NCBI GenBank assembly: GCA_019638935.1
Contig: JAHBSW010000008.1
Span: 20,850-84,849, forward strand
DNA: 64,000 nucleotides
Source of the DNA: Cryobacterium sp.
Lineage (GTDB): Bacteria; Actinomycetota; Actinomycetes; Actinomycetales; Microbacteriaceae
Direction of reading: 5' to 3'
Shown: in pieces, positions 51,379-60,131 of the stretch
Layout: the number at the start of each line of letters is the position of its first letter
How positions within the stretch are numbered: position 1 is the first letter of the stretch
Program-made: the position numbers and the translations under genes
Notes under the pieces: generated by a model
The model's input: the letters and a program-made list of their open reading frames with translations, nothing else
The model's database searches: none
Told to the model about the DNA's origin: nothing

Positions 51379-51429
51379 GTTGGGCCTGTAAAAACGCGCT
51401 GGCCCCCTACGAAAGGCACTCATCTCACC

Positions 51430-52203
51430 ATGGGTTACATCAAGTCCGCCGCTCTCGAAGAGACCGGCTATGTCGTGCTCGACAACTACGGCAAGGAGAT
51501 CGATCCGAAGGAGTGGCTCGACCTCGAGTGGGTCGACTGGAAGTCCTCGGGTGACACCCGGTTCGCCCCGATCACGAGCGCCAAGGGCGAGATCGAGGTC
51601 AACGGCTTCTGGAATCACCAGCCACCGCGCACCGACAAAGACGGTGTGTGGATCGAATCGCAGATGGCGATCGCCCCGACGCTGACGCGTCGTGCGAAAG
51701 AGCCGGGTGCCAACGTCGGTCGCTGCCGCGTCATCGAGCTGCAGCCGAACACCTACGCGGACTGCCTCTACAACCTGCACCAGGACGACAACAACCGTCT
51801 CAACCCCGACGGAACCGGATGGGTCGTTCGCGGCTTCTTCAACCTCACCGACGACGACTCGAGCTACTTCGTTCTGCGCGACAACCAGACCGACCCGAGC
51901 GTGGAGTATCGCATCGCGCTTCCGGCCGGTGCGCAGCTCATCGTCGACACTCAGCGACTGTGGCACGCAACGACCCACCCGGGTACCGAGCCCCGCTACT
52001 GCCTCATCACCTCGTGGGAGTCGGGGCCCGAACTCGACGCCTACATCGCGAAGTACAACGGCAAGTCGCGGGTGCCCAACGTCGAGGTTCCGCAGGAGGT
52101 TCTCGACGCCGGTCAGGCCGAGCAGGCACGCCGCTTCGAGGCCCGCGCCGCGTACTACGCCGCCAAGGGCAAGGCTGAAGCAACGGCAATGAGCGAGGCG
52201 TAG
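51430..52203 (+). CDS. Fe(II)/2-oxoglutarate oxygenase-like protein, probably iron-regulated
   Basis: This 257-residue protein has no firm family name. It shows a possible 2-His-1-carboxylate site in NLHQDDNNRLN (H-x-D) and a distal His in QRLWHATTHPGTEPRYCL, followed by Arg about ten residues later as in the 2-oxoglutarate-binding position. Surrounding strands (GWVVRGFFNLTDDDSSYFVLRD, ALPAGAQLIVDT) fit a double-stranded beta helix. The C-terminus is an Ala/Glu/Lys-rich helix. Expression is probably repressed by iron through the box at 51365. An intrinsic terminator follows, so it is monocistronic. Confidence 0.6.
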   Translation: MGYIKSAALEETGYVVLDNYGKEIDPKEWLDLEWVDWKSSGDTRFAPITSAKGEIEVNGFWNHQPPRTDKDGVWIESQMAIAPTLTRRAKEPGANVGRCRVIELQPNTYADCLYNLHQDDNNRLNPDGTGWVVRGFFNLTDDDSSYFVLRDNQTDPSVEYRIALPAGAQLIVDTQRLWHATTHPGTEPRYCLITSWESGPELDAYIAKYNGKSRVPNVEVPQEVLDAGQAEQARRFEARAAYYAAKGKAEATAMSEA

Positions 52204-52222
52204 ACACGCCCTGATCCATTGA

Positions 52223-52255
52223 GAGGCCCCGGTCAGTCGATCGGGGCCTCTTTTT
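52223..52255 (+). terminator. Intrinsic terminator after the iron-box gene
   Basis: GAGGCCCCG (52223-52231) pairs with CGGGGCCTC (52242-52250), followed by TTTTT. Confidence 0.9.
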
Positions 52256-52430
52256 GTCCAGATATTCACAGCGCCTGTCGATTCCGTTCTGCGCCGTTCG
52301 ACGAACCGAGCTTCGACGGCTGCTCGACTCGCCGACAACGAGCGCGAGCGCGCCATGCTGCTGGCAAAGATCGAGTCGCTCTGATGCTCGGGGCGTACCG
52401 CTGGTGGGTGGCAGCGACTACGGTCGTGTC
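52256..52430. other. Intergenic with possible gene-end remnant
   Basis: The frame 52262-52384 reads ADNERERAMLLAKIESL before a stop and has no start codon. It looks like the C-terminal end of a lost gene but is too short to annotate. A TACGGT hexamer (52419-52424) ends 6 nt before the next ATG. Confidence 0.35.
52419..52424 (+). promoter_or_regulatory. -10 element, leaderless type, for the YjbR-like gene
   Basis: TACGGT ends 6 nt before the ATG at 52431. Confidence 0.35.
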
Positions 52431-52772
52431 ATGACCCCGGATGCTCTGGCCGAGTTCTGTCTGTCACTGCCGCACGCGATCGAGACGTTCCCCTTCGACG
52501 CTGAGACGTCGGTGTTCAAGACGAGTGGCAACGGCAAGATCTTCGCGATCACCGATCTCGCGAGCGACCCGCTCTCGGTGTCGCTCAAGTGCGATCCCGA
52601 GGAGAGCGAGGCGCTGCGGGCCGAGTACGCGCAGATCACTCCCGGCTATCACCTCAACAAGCGACACTGGGTCACGATCGTTCTCGGCGGCGAGGTTCCC
52701 GACGAACTCGTCATGGCACTCATCCGCGAGAGCCACGCGCTCGTGCGGCCGAAGGAGCCACGGCAGCCGTAG
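52431..52772 (+). CDS. MmcQ/YjbR family DNA-binding protein
   Basis: This 113-residue protein has the YjbR fold markers: LPHAIETFPFDAETSVFKTSGNGKIFA, LSVSLKCDPEESEALRAEY and GYHLNKRHWVTIVLGG. The family resembles CyaY and is often called a DNA-binding protein, without a defined role. The length is normal. Confidence 0.88.
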   Translation: MTPDALAEFCLSLPHAIETFPFDAETSVFKTSGNGKIFAITDLASDPLSVSLKCDPEESEALRAEYAQITPGYHLNKRHWVTIVLGGEVPDELVMALIRESHALVRPKEPRQP

Positions 52773-52782
52773 TGCGGGCGTA

Positions 52783-53049
52783 CTAGCGCGCGTCTGTGCC
52801 GAATACGTGACGCGACAGCGCCTGGATGTCGCGATCCATGTTCTCGAGTCTGATGTTGATGACATCGAACTTGGCGTCGACGCGGGCCTCCATGGCGGCG
52901 AACCGCTCCTCCATCGCAAGAAATCTCGAGTCAATAGCGGCGAACTTCGAGTCCATCGTGCGATTGAGGCTCGACGCTACGACTCCGAGCATGCCGAAGA
53001 GCGCGGCGGCGAAGACGCCGATGAGCACCCACACCTGCGGTTCGGTCAA
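52783..53049 (-). CDS. Small membrane protein with coiled coil, 88 aa
   Basis: One membrane helix (VWVLIGVFAAALFGMLGVVAS) is followed by a heptad-like coiled coil (FAAIDSRFLAMEERFAAMEARVDAKFDVINIRLENMDRDIQ). Start TTG at 53049 is chosen because AAGGAG lies 8 nt upstream; the frame also runs to 53151 without a good ribosome site. Such proteins often form oligomers at the membrane; function unknown. Confidence 0.65.
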   Translation of the reverse strand: MTEPQVWVLIGVFAAALFGMLGVVASSLNRTMDSKFAAIDSRFLAMEERFAAMEARVDAKFDVINIRLENMDRDIQALSRHVFGTDAR

Positions 53050-53179
53050 CTCGATCACTCCTTCATTGTTCCCCAACGCTTGTGCAAACGCTACGTCACC
53101 CTGCTCGCGAGCGCTGACGAGCGTGAGGTCCACCGTGAAAAGTGAAGCCACGTGCTGGGGTGTGGAGGGAGCTTCGAGA

Positions 53180-53656
53180 TCAACCCGGTTGCGCGACCAT
53201 CAACCACAGGATGACGACGATTCCGACGCCGCCGATGAGGGCGAGCACCATCGGGCGGGACGAGGTGGCAAGCGACTCGAGCGCCGCACTCGCCTGGCCC
53301 GGGTCGACGGACTCGGCGCGCATCGTGGCGCCCGTGGCCGCGCGAACCCGCATGTAGTAGGGGGCCGCCATCCCGTACATCGTTCCGAGCACGACGATGA
53401 GCACGCCGATCGACAGCCAGAGCCACCACTGGCCCCAGTAGTCGCCCATGAAGCCGAGGGCGATTCCGGGCCCGACGATGAGCAGCAGGCCGACGTACAT
53501 GATGCCCGTGCTCCACGACGACGCGTCGAGCAGCGCGGCGATGCGCGGATGCTCGGTCTCCTTCTTCAGTCGGAAGGCCACCGCGATCGACGTTCCGTGG
53601 CCGAGGGCGAACACGATCGCTCCGAGGATGTGGAGGAACACCATCAGCTGGTACAT
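53180..53656 (-). CDS. DUF2269 family integral membrane protein
   Basis: This 158-residue protein has four helices, with the opening MYQLMVFLHILGAIVFALGHGTSIAVAFRLKKE and SSWSTGIMYVGLLLIVGPGIALGFMGDYW typical of DUF2269. Function is unknown. It stands alone on the minus strand. Confidence 0.85.
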   Translation of the reverse strand: MYQLMVFLHILGAIVFALGHGTSIAVAFRLKKETEHPRIAALLDASSWSTGIMYVGLLLIVGPGIALGFMGDYWGQWWLWLSIGVLIVVLGTMYGMAAPYYMRVRAATGATMRAESVDPGQASAALESLATSSRPMVLALIGGVGIVVILWLMVAQPG

Positions 53657-53798
53657 GCGGCAAAGACTACGTCGTCGCCTCGGCCACGGGAAGAGCCCGG
53701 GTGTGCTTTCTCAGCGTGGGCAGGTGGGGGATCTGTCAACGGGCGCGATCTGCCACGCTAGAGGCTGACCTGCTCGCAACGACAGAAGGCAGCACCGT

Positions 53799-55289
53799 AT
53801 GGCACCGAGCGACCCCGACCAGAGCGCGACCCCGTACGCGGATGCTCTGCGCCGCCACCGCGACGGGCTGCGCGGTCCCTTCATGATCCCGGGACACTCG
53901 GCCGGTGTGTGGGGCAGCACGGATCGCCTCATCGACTTCATGGGGGCAGAGGCGGTGGCCCTCGACATCCCGCAGCTGCTGCCCGGTGTCGATCTCGAAG
54001 CCGACAGCCCCTACGCGCGGTCGCGCGAGCTCGCGGCGCAGGCTTGGCGCGCCGAGCGCACCTGGTTCCTCACCAACGGCGCCTCGCAGGGCAACCGCAT
54101 GGCGCTCATCGCCGCTGCGGCCTTCGGCGACACGATCGTCGCGCAGCGCAGCTCGCACTCGAGCTTCTTCGACGGGCTCGTGGTCTCGGGGCTCACGCCA
54201 CGGTTCGTGCACCCCACGATCGACCCCGTGCATGGGATCGCTCACGGCGTCACCGCTGCCCAGATCGACGATGCGCTCGACCGGGCGAGGGATGCCGGGG
54301 CGAAGGCCGCCGCCGTCGCAATCGTGTCCCCGAGCTACTTCGGCGCCGTCGCCGATGTCGCCGCTATCGCCGAGGCCGCCCACCGCCACGGCGTGCTGCT
54401 CATCGTCGACGGCTCGTGGGGTGCGCACTTCGGGTTCCATCCCGGCGTGCCCGCATCCCCGACGCAGCTCGGCGCCGACATCGTCATCTCGAGCGTGCAC
54501 AAGCTCGGCGGCAGCCTCACCCAGACGGCGATGGTGCATGTGACCCCCACCGCGCCCGCGGGGCTCGCCTCCCAGCTCGAACGCGCCTTCAGGCTCACCG
54601 AGTCGACGAGTCCCAATTCGCTGCTGCTGGCCTCGCTCGACATCGCCCGCGCCGAGCTCGCGAGCAACCGGATGGGGCTCGAGGTGTCTCTCGCAGCGGC
54701 ACGACGCGCCCGCGAGCTCGTTGCCGCGAGCAGCGTGCTGAGCCTGCCCGACGACGATTTCCTCCGGCATCCCGACGTGATCGCCCTCGACCCCCTCCAT
54801 GTCGCCGTCGACGTGCGCGGGCTCGGCCTCACGGGAGCCGAGGCGAAGGCTCGACTCGGCGCCGAGCACGGGGTGTTCGTCGAGATCGCCTCGGAGCATG
54901 CGGTCGTCGCCCTCGTGGGGGCAGGCCAAGGTGCGCGGCCCGAGCTGCTCGTCGATGCTCTCGAGGCTCTCGCCTCCGATTCGGCGACGGATGCCGCGGC
55001 CTCCCCACCCGCGCCACGACCCCCGCAGCCCGGCGAGGCCGTGCTGACGCCGCGCGAGGCCTACTTCGCACCGAGCGAGCTCGTCGCGGCTGACGCCGCC
55101 GTCGGGCGTGTCTCGACCGACCTGCTCGCGGCCTACCCGCCCGGTGTGCCCAACATCGTGCCGGGAGAACGCATCACGGCCGAGGCCGTCGCGTTCCTGC
55201 ACGCGGTGACGCGTCGCCCGTCGGGTTACGTTCGCGGAGCGGTCGATCCTCTCGTCGCGCACCTGCGCGTCGTGCGCGAGACGGCGTAA
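53799..55289 (+). CDS. Orn/Lys/Arg decarboxylase-type PLP enzyme
   Basis: This 496-residue protein is of the fold-type I arginine/lysine/ornithine decarboxylase family. It has PFMIPGHSAG near the N-terminus, FLTNGASQGNRMALIAAA, DGSWGAHFGFHP, and the PLP Lys in SSVHKLGGSLTQTAMVHV. The C-terminal domain has the family ending YPPGVPNIVPGERIT. It probably decarboxylates a basic amino acid to a polyamine precursor; which one cannot be told. The stop TAA (55287-55289) is part of the next gene's -10 element. Confidence 0.88.
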   Translation: MAPSDPDQSATPYADALRRHRDGLRGPFMIPGHSAGVWGSTDRLIDFMGAEAVALDIPQLLPGVDLEADSPYARSRELAAQAWRAERTWFLTNGASQGNRMALIAAAAFGDTIVAQRSSHSSFFDGLVVSGLTPRFVHPTIDPVHGIAHGVTAAQIDDALDRARDAGAKAAAVAIVSPSYFGAVADVAAIAEAAHRHGVLLIVDGSWGAHFGFHPGVPASPTQLGADIVISSVHKLGGSLTQTAMVHVTPTAPAGLASQLERAFRLTESTSPNSLLLASLDIARAELASNRMGLEVSLAAARRARELVAASSVLSLPDDDFLRHPDVIALDPLHVAVDVRGLGLTGAEAKARLGAEHGVFVEIASEHAVVALVGAGQGARPELLVDALEALASDSATDAAASPPAPRPPQPGEAVLTPREAYFAPSELVAADAAVGRVSTDLLAAYPPGVPNIVPGERITAEAVAFLHAVTRRPSGYVRGAVDPLVAHLRVVRETA

Positions 55290-55292
55290 TCT
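55287..55292 (+). promoter_or_regulatory. -10 element overlapping the stop of the upstream gene
   Basis: TAATCT ends 6 nt before the ATG at 55299, and its first three bases are the stop codon of the decarboxylase gene. Confidence 0.45.
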
Positions 55293-55298
55293 GTCGCC

Positions 55299-55928
55299 AT
55301 GGCACTCCTTCACAATGCCGAGCTGCGACCCTCCAAGCTCGAGCTCATCACCCCGTGGCTCACCCGGCAGCCCTGGGCATACGCGCCGAACGGCGACTGG
55401 CAGCGCGTCGCGGCCTACCGGTTCGACGACCCCGAGGGCGAGGTCGGGGTCGAGACGATGATCGTGAGCGCGGGCGAAGGCCCCGAGCTGCAGGTCGCGC
55501 TCACCTACCGCGGCGCACCCCTCGCGGGTGCCGACGAGTGGCTCATCGGAACCATGGACCACTCCGCGCTCGGCGCTCGATGGGTCTACGACGCGGCGGG
55601 AGATCCGGTCTACGCGCAGACCCTCGCGTTCGCCATTGCGAACGGCGAGCACGAGGCCGAGCAGTACCTCGAGGAGAACGGGGTGCGCACCGTGGTTCCG
55701 GGCACCGCTCGGGTGCAGGGGAGCGGCCGCGGTGCCGACATGGCGCCCGCGGCATCCGTCACGAGCACCACCGAGACAACCACCACGACGATCGCGACCG
55801 CGGCCTTCACGCTCTACCTCGCGCGCGTGGTCGACGAGCCGCTGCCGGCGGATGCCGCGGAGACGCTCTCCGGCTCCTGGGGCGACCGCGACGCATCCGT
55901 CGCCCTGGCGGGCTACCGCGTCAACTAG
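55299..55928 (+). CDS. Maltokinase N-terminal cap-like domain protein
   Basis: This 209-residue protein, MALLHNAELRPSKLELITPWLTRQPWA..., has the pattern of the maltokinase N-terminal cap domain (YRFDDPEGEVGVETMIVS; LQVALTYRGAPLAGADEWLIGTMDHSALG; RWVYDAAGDPVYAQ). The kinase domain itself is absent, so this is a stand-alone form known in actinobacteria. A Thr-rich run (TSTTETTTTTIAT) interrupts the second half. Function unknown. Confidence 0.8.
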   Translation: MALLHNAELRPSKLELITPWLTRQPWAYAPNGDWQRVAAYRFDDPEGEVGVETMIVSAGEGPELQVALTYRGAPLAGADEWLIGTMDHSALGARWVYDAAGDPVYAQTLAFAIANGEHEAEQYLEENGVRTVVPGTARVQGSGRGADMAPAASVTSTTETTTTTIATAAFTLYLARVVDEPLPADAAETLSGSWGDRDASVALAGYRVN

Positions 55929-55946
55929 ACCCGAGAGCCCGCACCG

Positions 55947-56375
55947 CTACGCCAGGGACTCGGCGGCGCGGTGGGCGAACACTCCCGCGGTGACCGCCTT
56001 GTACGACGCCATCAGAATCTCCTCGAGCACGCCCATGTCGATGTCGTCGAGGTTCTTGATGTACACGCAGACGAGACTCGAGGTGTGCGTGCCGAGCCGG
56101 GCGAGCCGCTCCGTGTGGGCGCCGGTTCCGTCGGGCAGATAGATCGTCGTGGCCGCAGCGCGCGGGGCGAACCCCATCGCTCCGGCATCGCCCTCACGAC
56201 CGCTCGCGTACTTGTAGTGGTACTGGCCGAAGCCGATGATCGACGGACCCCACATCCTCGGCTTCTCGCCGGTGAGCCGCTCCATGAGCGCCACAAGCGT
56301 CTCGGCATCCCTGCGCCGAATGGGCTTGGCGACCCCGGCGATGAAGTCGCTCACTGAAGCATCGGTCGGTTCCAT
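55947..56375 (-). CDS. DUF1801 domain protein
   Basis: This 142-residue protein has DFIAGVAKPIRRRDAETLVALMERLTGEKPRMWGPSIIGFGQYHYKYASGRE, the usual opening of this YdhG-like family, and SLVCVYIKNLDDIDMGVLEEIL near the end. Function unknown. It is divergent from the gap gene. Confidence 0.9.
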   Translation of the reverse strand: MEPTDASVSDFIAGVAKPIRRRDAETLVALMERLTGEKPRMWGPSIIGFGQYHYKYASGREGDAGAMGFAPRAAATTIYLPDGTGAHTERLARLGTHTSSLVCVYIKNLDDIDMGVLEEILMASYKAVTAGVFAHRAAESLA

Positions 56376-56511
56376 CGGGTGGCATCCGTTCTGGCCGCAC
56401 CCCGGCGACCCGTCGGCAACAGTCTAAAACGCAGCACGGCGAACCCGAATAGAATCGAGACAAACCCCCGAACCAATGCCGGAACGGGGCATTCGGTGTG
56501 AAAGGAACAGC

Positions 56512-57996
56512 GTGAGTCGCGATCGCTCCAAGGAATTCGAACGGTGGAACGACCGGATGGCCCTCGCTGAGGCCATGATCCCGCTCATCGGGCAGCTCTA
56601 CCGCAACCACGGGGTCGTGACCTCGATTCACGGTCGCGCCCTGGTCAACCGGAGCCCCATCGAGGTGATCAAAGCCCACCGCTTCGCCCGCCAGGTCAAC
56701 GAGATCGAGCTGCCCATCGAAGAGACCATGCCGGTGCTGCGCGCGCTCGTGCAGCTCGAACCCGCCGCGGCCTCGATCGACATCGCCAAGCTGCTCATCC
56801 GCTTCCGCACCGAGGGCGACGGTCGCAGCCTCGAGGAGTTCCTGCACGAGACGCTCTCGCCTGTCGTCGACGAACCCGAGACGCCGGGGCAGGGCACGGA
56901 CGTCGTGCTCTACGGTTTCGGCCGCATCGGGCGCCTGCTCGCGCGCATCCTCATCGGCCACGCGGGCAACGGCGAGGGGCTGCGCCTGCGCGCGATCGTC
57001 GTGCGCAGGGGAGCGGAGAACGACCTCGTCAAGCGCGCGAGCCTGCTGCGCCGAGACTCGGTTCACGGGCCGTTCGAAGGCACGATCTCGGTCGACGAGG
57101 ACCACAACACGATCCTCGCCAACGGCACCCTGATTCAGGTCATCTACTCCGACGACCCCGCGACGGTCGACTACACCGCCTATGGCATCGACAACGCGAT
57201 CGTCGTCGACAACACGGGTCGCTGGCGTGACCGCGAGGGGCTCGCGCAGCACCTCAAGTCGAAGGGCGTCGCCAAGGTGCTGCTCACCGCACCGGGCAAG
57301 GGTGACATCAAGAACATCGTCTTCGGCATCAACCACGAGACGATCGAACCGGTCGACGAGATCCTGTCGGCGGCATCCTGCACCACCAATGCGATCGTGC
57401 CCGTGCTCAAGGCCGTCAACGACGCCTACGGCATCTCGCACGGCCACGTGGAGACCGTGCACTCCTACACGAACGACCAGAACCTCACCGACAACTTCCA
57501 CAAGGGCGACCGCCGCGGGCGCAGCGCCCCCATGAACCTCGTGCTCGCCGAGACGGGTGCCGCTTCGGCCGTCGCCAAGGCGCTTCCCGAGCTCACCGGC
57601 AAGCTCACCGGCAACGCGATCCGCGTGCCTACGCCGAACGTCTCGATGGCGATCCTCAACCTGCAGCTGCAGAACGAGACGAGCAAGGGAGACGTCAACG
57701 CTTACCTGCGTGGACTCTCGCTCGACTCGACGCTGCAGCAGCAGATCGACTTCATCGATTCTCCGGAGGTCGTCTCGAGCGACTTCGTCGGATCGCACCG
57801 CGCGGGGATCGTCGACGGTCTCGCCACGATCAGTCAGGGAACCCAGCTCGTGCTCTACGTCTGGTACGACAACGAGTACGGCTACAGTACCCAGGTCGTG
57901 CGCGTCATCGAGCACCTCGCCGCAGCGCACCCGCAGGTGTTCCCCGAGCGCAGTGCCGTCTCGGATGCGACGGGCGCGATCTCCATCGTCGTCTAG
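56512..57996 (+). CDS. gap: Glyceraldehyde-3-phosphate dehydrogenase, long (GapB-like) form
   Basis: This 494-residue protein has a helical N-terminal extension of about 125 residues (EAMIPLIGQLYRNHGVVTSIHG...) before the Rossmann motif VVLYGFGRIGRLLARIL. The catalytic Cys is in LSAASCTTNAIVPVLKAV and the His in HVETVHSYTNDQNL; WYDNEYGYSTQVVRV closes the domain. Length and layout match the long actinobacterial GAPDH of the Corynebacterium GapB type, considered gluconeogenic (inference). The GTG at 56512 is chosen for AAAGGA 5 nt upstream. Confidence 0.9.
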   Translation: MSRDRSKEFERWNDRMALAEAMIPLIGQLYRNHGVVTSIHGRALVNRSPIEVIKAHRFARQVNEIELPIEETMPVLRALVQLEPAAASIDIAKLLIRFRTEGDGRSLEEFLHETLSPVVDEPETPGQGTDVVLYGFGRIGRLLARILIGHAGNGEGLRLRAIVVRRGAENDLVKRASLLRRDSVHGPFEGTISVDEDHNTILANGTLIQVIYSDDPATVDYTAYGIDNAIVVDNTGRWRDREGLAQHLKSKGVAKVLLTAPGKGDIKNIVFGINHETIEPVDEILSAASCTTNAIVPVLKAVNDAYGISHGHVETVHSYTNDQNLTDNFHKGDRRGRSAPMNLVLAETGAASAVAKALPELTGKLTGNAIRVPTPNVSMAILNLQLQNETSKGDVNAYLRGLSLDSTLQQQIDFIDSPEVVSSDFVGSHRAGIVDGLATISQGTQLVLYVWYDNEYGYSTQVVRVIEHLAAAHPQVFPERSAVSDATGAISIVV

Positions 57997-58014
57997 CGTC
58001 CGCCGCGATCCGTT

Positions 58015-58929
58015 ATGACCGACTCTCCCGCCGCGAAGACGCCCTACGAGGTGCTCGGTGTCACGCCGGGAGCGAGCGAGAGTGAGCTCAAGAGGGCGTA
58101 TCGTCGTGCACTGCGAGAGGCGCATCCGGATGCCGGTGGCTCCGCCGCTCGCTTCCATGCGGTGCAGGCGGCATGGGATCGCATCGGTGAAGCGGCCTCC
58201 CGCGCGGCGTACGACCGGATGCGCCCCGCGGCACCGCAGCCCGCAACTCCCGCTCCGCGGGGGACCGCGAAGCCGGACGGTGAGTTGCGCGCCCGCAGTC
58301 ACGGGCATCCGGGTGGGTGGGCGCGCGAGAACTTCCTCACCCACATGCGGGAGTGGTCCGGTCGCGGAGTCGACCTCGATGACCCCTACGAGCCCGCCCT
58401 CGTGCACTCGGCGCCCCGCGGCATCCGTCGACTGCTTGCGGAGGCGATTGCGGAGGAGAGCACCGCGCGCGCCGTGTCGAGTCTCGGCATCGGCTACACG
58501 ATCTGGAACGATGTCGCCACGAGCAGCCCTGCTCGCGGTGACACCAAGATCGATCACATCGTGCTCGGGCCTGCCGGCCTCTTCGCGATCCGCTCGCAGG
58601 ACTGGGGGAGCGAGGTGCGCGTGCGCCGCGGCGAGCTCGCCGGGGAGGGTGTCGCCGAGGGGGAGCGTCCGTTTCGCGAGCTGAGTCGAGCGAGTCGTTC
58701 GCTGGGCAAGTCGCTCGGCGTGAAGTTCACGGCGGTGCTGATCGTCGTTCCCGATGACGACCTGGCTGAGGCGATCGAGCCGGGCAATCGTGACGGGTCA
58801 CTCGCCGTGCTGCGGCTCTCGACGCTGCCGCGCGTGCTGCGCGACGGCGTGAGCGGGGGAGTGCGGCTGAGCGTCGACGCCGTGTTCGACGTGCGCACGC
58901 GGTTGCAGCGCGGCATCCGCTTCGTGTGA
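58015..58929 (+). CDS. J-domain protein fused to NERD nuclease-related domain
   Basis: This 304-residue protein has an N-terminal J domain (residues 8-65) with the HPD motif (REAHPDAGGSAARFHAVQAAW). A Pro-rich linker follows, then a NERD domain from about residue 145 with GDTKIDHIVLGPAGLFAIRSQDWGSEV. NERD normally has Lys after the Ile strand (IExK); here it is Gln, so catalysis is doubtful. The fusion would link Hsp70 recruitment to a nuclease-like fold. It follows gap by 18 bp. Confidence 0.8.
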   Translation: MTDSPAAKTPYEVLGVTPGASESELKRAYRRALREAHPDAGGSAARFHAVQAAWDRIGEAASRAAYDRMRPAAPQPATPAPRGTAKPDGELRARSHGHPGGWARENFLTHMREWSGRGVDLDDPYEPALVHSAPRGIRRLLAEAIAEESTARAVSSLGIGYTIWNDVATSSPARGDTKIDHIVLGPAGLFAIRSQDWGSEVRVRRGELAGEGVAEGERPFRELSRASRSLGKSLGVKFTAVLIVVPDDDLAEAIEPGNRDGSLAVLRLSTLPRVLRDGVSGGVRLSVDAVFDVRTRLQRGIRFV

Positions 58930-59050
58930 CGGAGTGCACTGACGCGGTGCAGCGCCGTGACGTGCCGCGGTGCCGGGTCGCACGTCGGCGGCGGGTGCGA
59001 GACTTGACGCATGAACCTCACACTTCGGCGCTCGTGAACGTCTACAGGGT
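58930..59050. other. Intergenic upstream of the sigma-ogt-tag unit
   Basis: 121 bp. TTGACG lies at 59004-59009 and TCTACA at 59041-59046, but their spacing does not fit a standard promoter. A TGAACC...CGTC pair (59012, 59039) recalls ECF promoters but has too long a spacer. Confidence 0.3.
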
Positions 59051-59539
59051 ATGAGACCGTTCGAGAACGTCGTCGCCGAGCATGGGCGCACCGTGCTGCG
59101 GGTGTGCCGAGCAGCGTTGGACCCGTCGGATGCCGATGACGCGTGGTCGGAGACATTCCTCGCCGCCCTGCAGGCGTACCCGGCGCTGCCCGCCGACGCC
59201 AATGTGGAGGCGTGGCTCGTCACGATCGCCCGGCGCAAGGCGATCGACGTGCTTCGAGCGCGAGCGCGTCTGCCGATCACGGTGGACGAACTGCCCGAAC
59301 GCGACGCCGTCGCCGAGCTGTCCGTCGCCCCGCTGCAGGCCGTGGAAGCTGCCGACCTGTGGGGCGCGGTCGCCGCGCTGCCCACGAAGCAGCGGCTCTG
59401 CGTGAGCTACCACTACTGGCTCGGACTGCCTCATCCGGAGGTCGCCGAGCTCGTGGGCGGAACGGCGGCGGCAGCGCGGAGAGCGACGTCGGATGGTCTC
59501 GCCACCCTGCGAACACTGTTCACGACCGGAGGTCACTGA
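59051..59539 (+). CDS. ECF-type RNA polymerase sigma factor
   Basis: This 162-residue protein has region 2 (ALDPSDADDAWSETFLAALQAYPAL, then NVEAWLVTIARRKAIDVLRAR) and region 4 (LWGAVAALPTKQRLCVSYHYWLGLPHPEVAELVGG). No classic anti-sigma gene follows. Instead ogt and tag are immediately downstream, so the sigma probably directs alkylation-repair expression, possibly including itself. It reads 2 nt short of the ogt start. Confidence 0.85.
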   Translation: MRPFENVVAEHGRTVLRVCRAALDPSDADDAWSETFLAALQAYPALPADANVEAWLVTIARRKAIDVLRARARLPITVDELPERDAVAELSVAPLQAVEAADLWGAVAALPTKQRLCVSYHYWLGLPHPEVAELVGGTAAAARRATSDGLATLRTLFTTGGH

Positions 59540-59540
59540 T

Positions 59541-60131
59541 ATGAGCACGACACCAACCCCCACCGAGGAAACGCGCGACCTCGAGCGGCTTCACGAGCGG
59601 CTCGTTCGCGACGCCGCAGAGAGCGCCGCGCTCGACGTCGCCTTCCGCTGGCTCGACAGCCCCATCGGCACACTCATCGTCGCGGCAACCCCTCGCGGCG
59701 TCGTTCGCCTCGCCTTCGAGAACGAGGTCGTCGACGAGGTGCTCGGCGAACTCGCGACGAAGGTGAGTCCCCGGGTGCTCGAGACACCGAGAGGACTCGA
59801 CGAGGTCGCACGCGAACTCGAGGAGTATTTCGCCGGTACCCGCACCCGATTCGACGTCACGGTTGACTTCGCGCTCTCGCGCGGCTTCCGACGCCGCGTG
59901 CTCGGCCACCTCACACAGATCCCCTACGGGGTGACCGAGAGCTACACCGAGGTGGCCGTCGCGACCGACAATCCCAAGGCCGTCCGTGCCGTCGGCTCGG
60001 CGTGCGCCACCAACCCCATTCCGCTCATCGTCCCCTGCCATCGAGTGCTGCGCTCCGATGGCTCACTCGGTGGCTATCGCGGCGGGCTCGCCGCCAAACG
60101 CGTGCTGCTCGACCTGGAGGCGGCGGCGTGA
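59541..60131 (+). CDS. ogt: Methylated-DNA-[protein]-cysteine S-methyltransferase
   Basis: This 196-residue suicide enzyme removes methyl from O6-methylguanine. The active Cys is in LIVPCHRVLRSDGSLGGYRGGL. The helix-turn-helix region (TQIPYGVTESYTEVA) and the N-terminal SPIGTLIVAATPRGVVRLAFE strand are normal. An N-terminal tail of about 35 residues (TRDLERLHERLVRDAAESAALDV) is longer than in Ogt of E. coli; a role in binding the adjacent sigma factor is speculative. GGAGG precedes the ATG. Confidence 0.92.
   Translation: MSTTPTPTEETRDLERLHERLVRDAAESAALDVAFRWLDSPIGTLIVAATPRGVVRLAFENEVVDEVLGELATKVSPRVLETPRGLDEVARELEEYFAGTRTRFDVTVDFALSRGFRRRVLGHLTQIPYGVTESYTEVAVATDNPKAVRAVGSACATNPIPLIVPCHRVLRSDGSLGGYRGGLAAKRVLLDLEAAA

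Noticed and set aside
52262-52384. Possible tiny gene end (ADNERERAMLLAKIESL)
   Set aside because: No start codon in frame; recorded only as a possible remnant.
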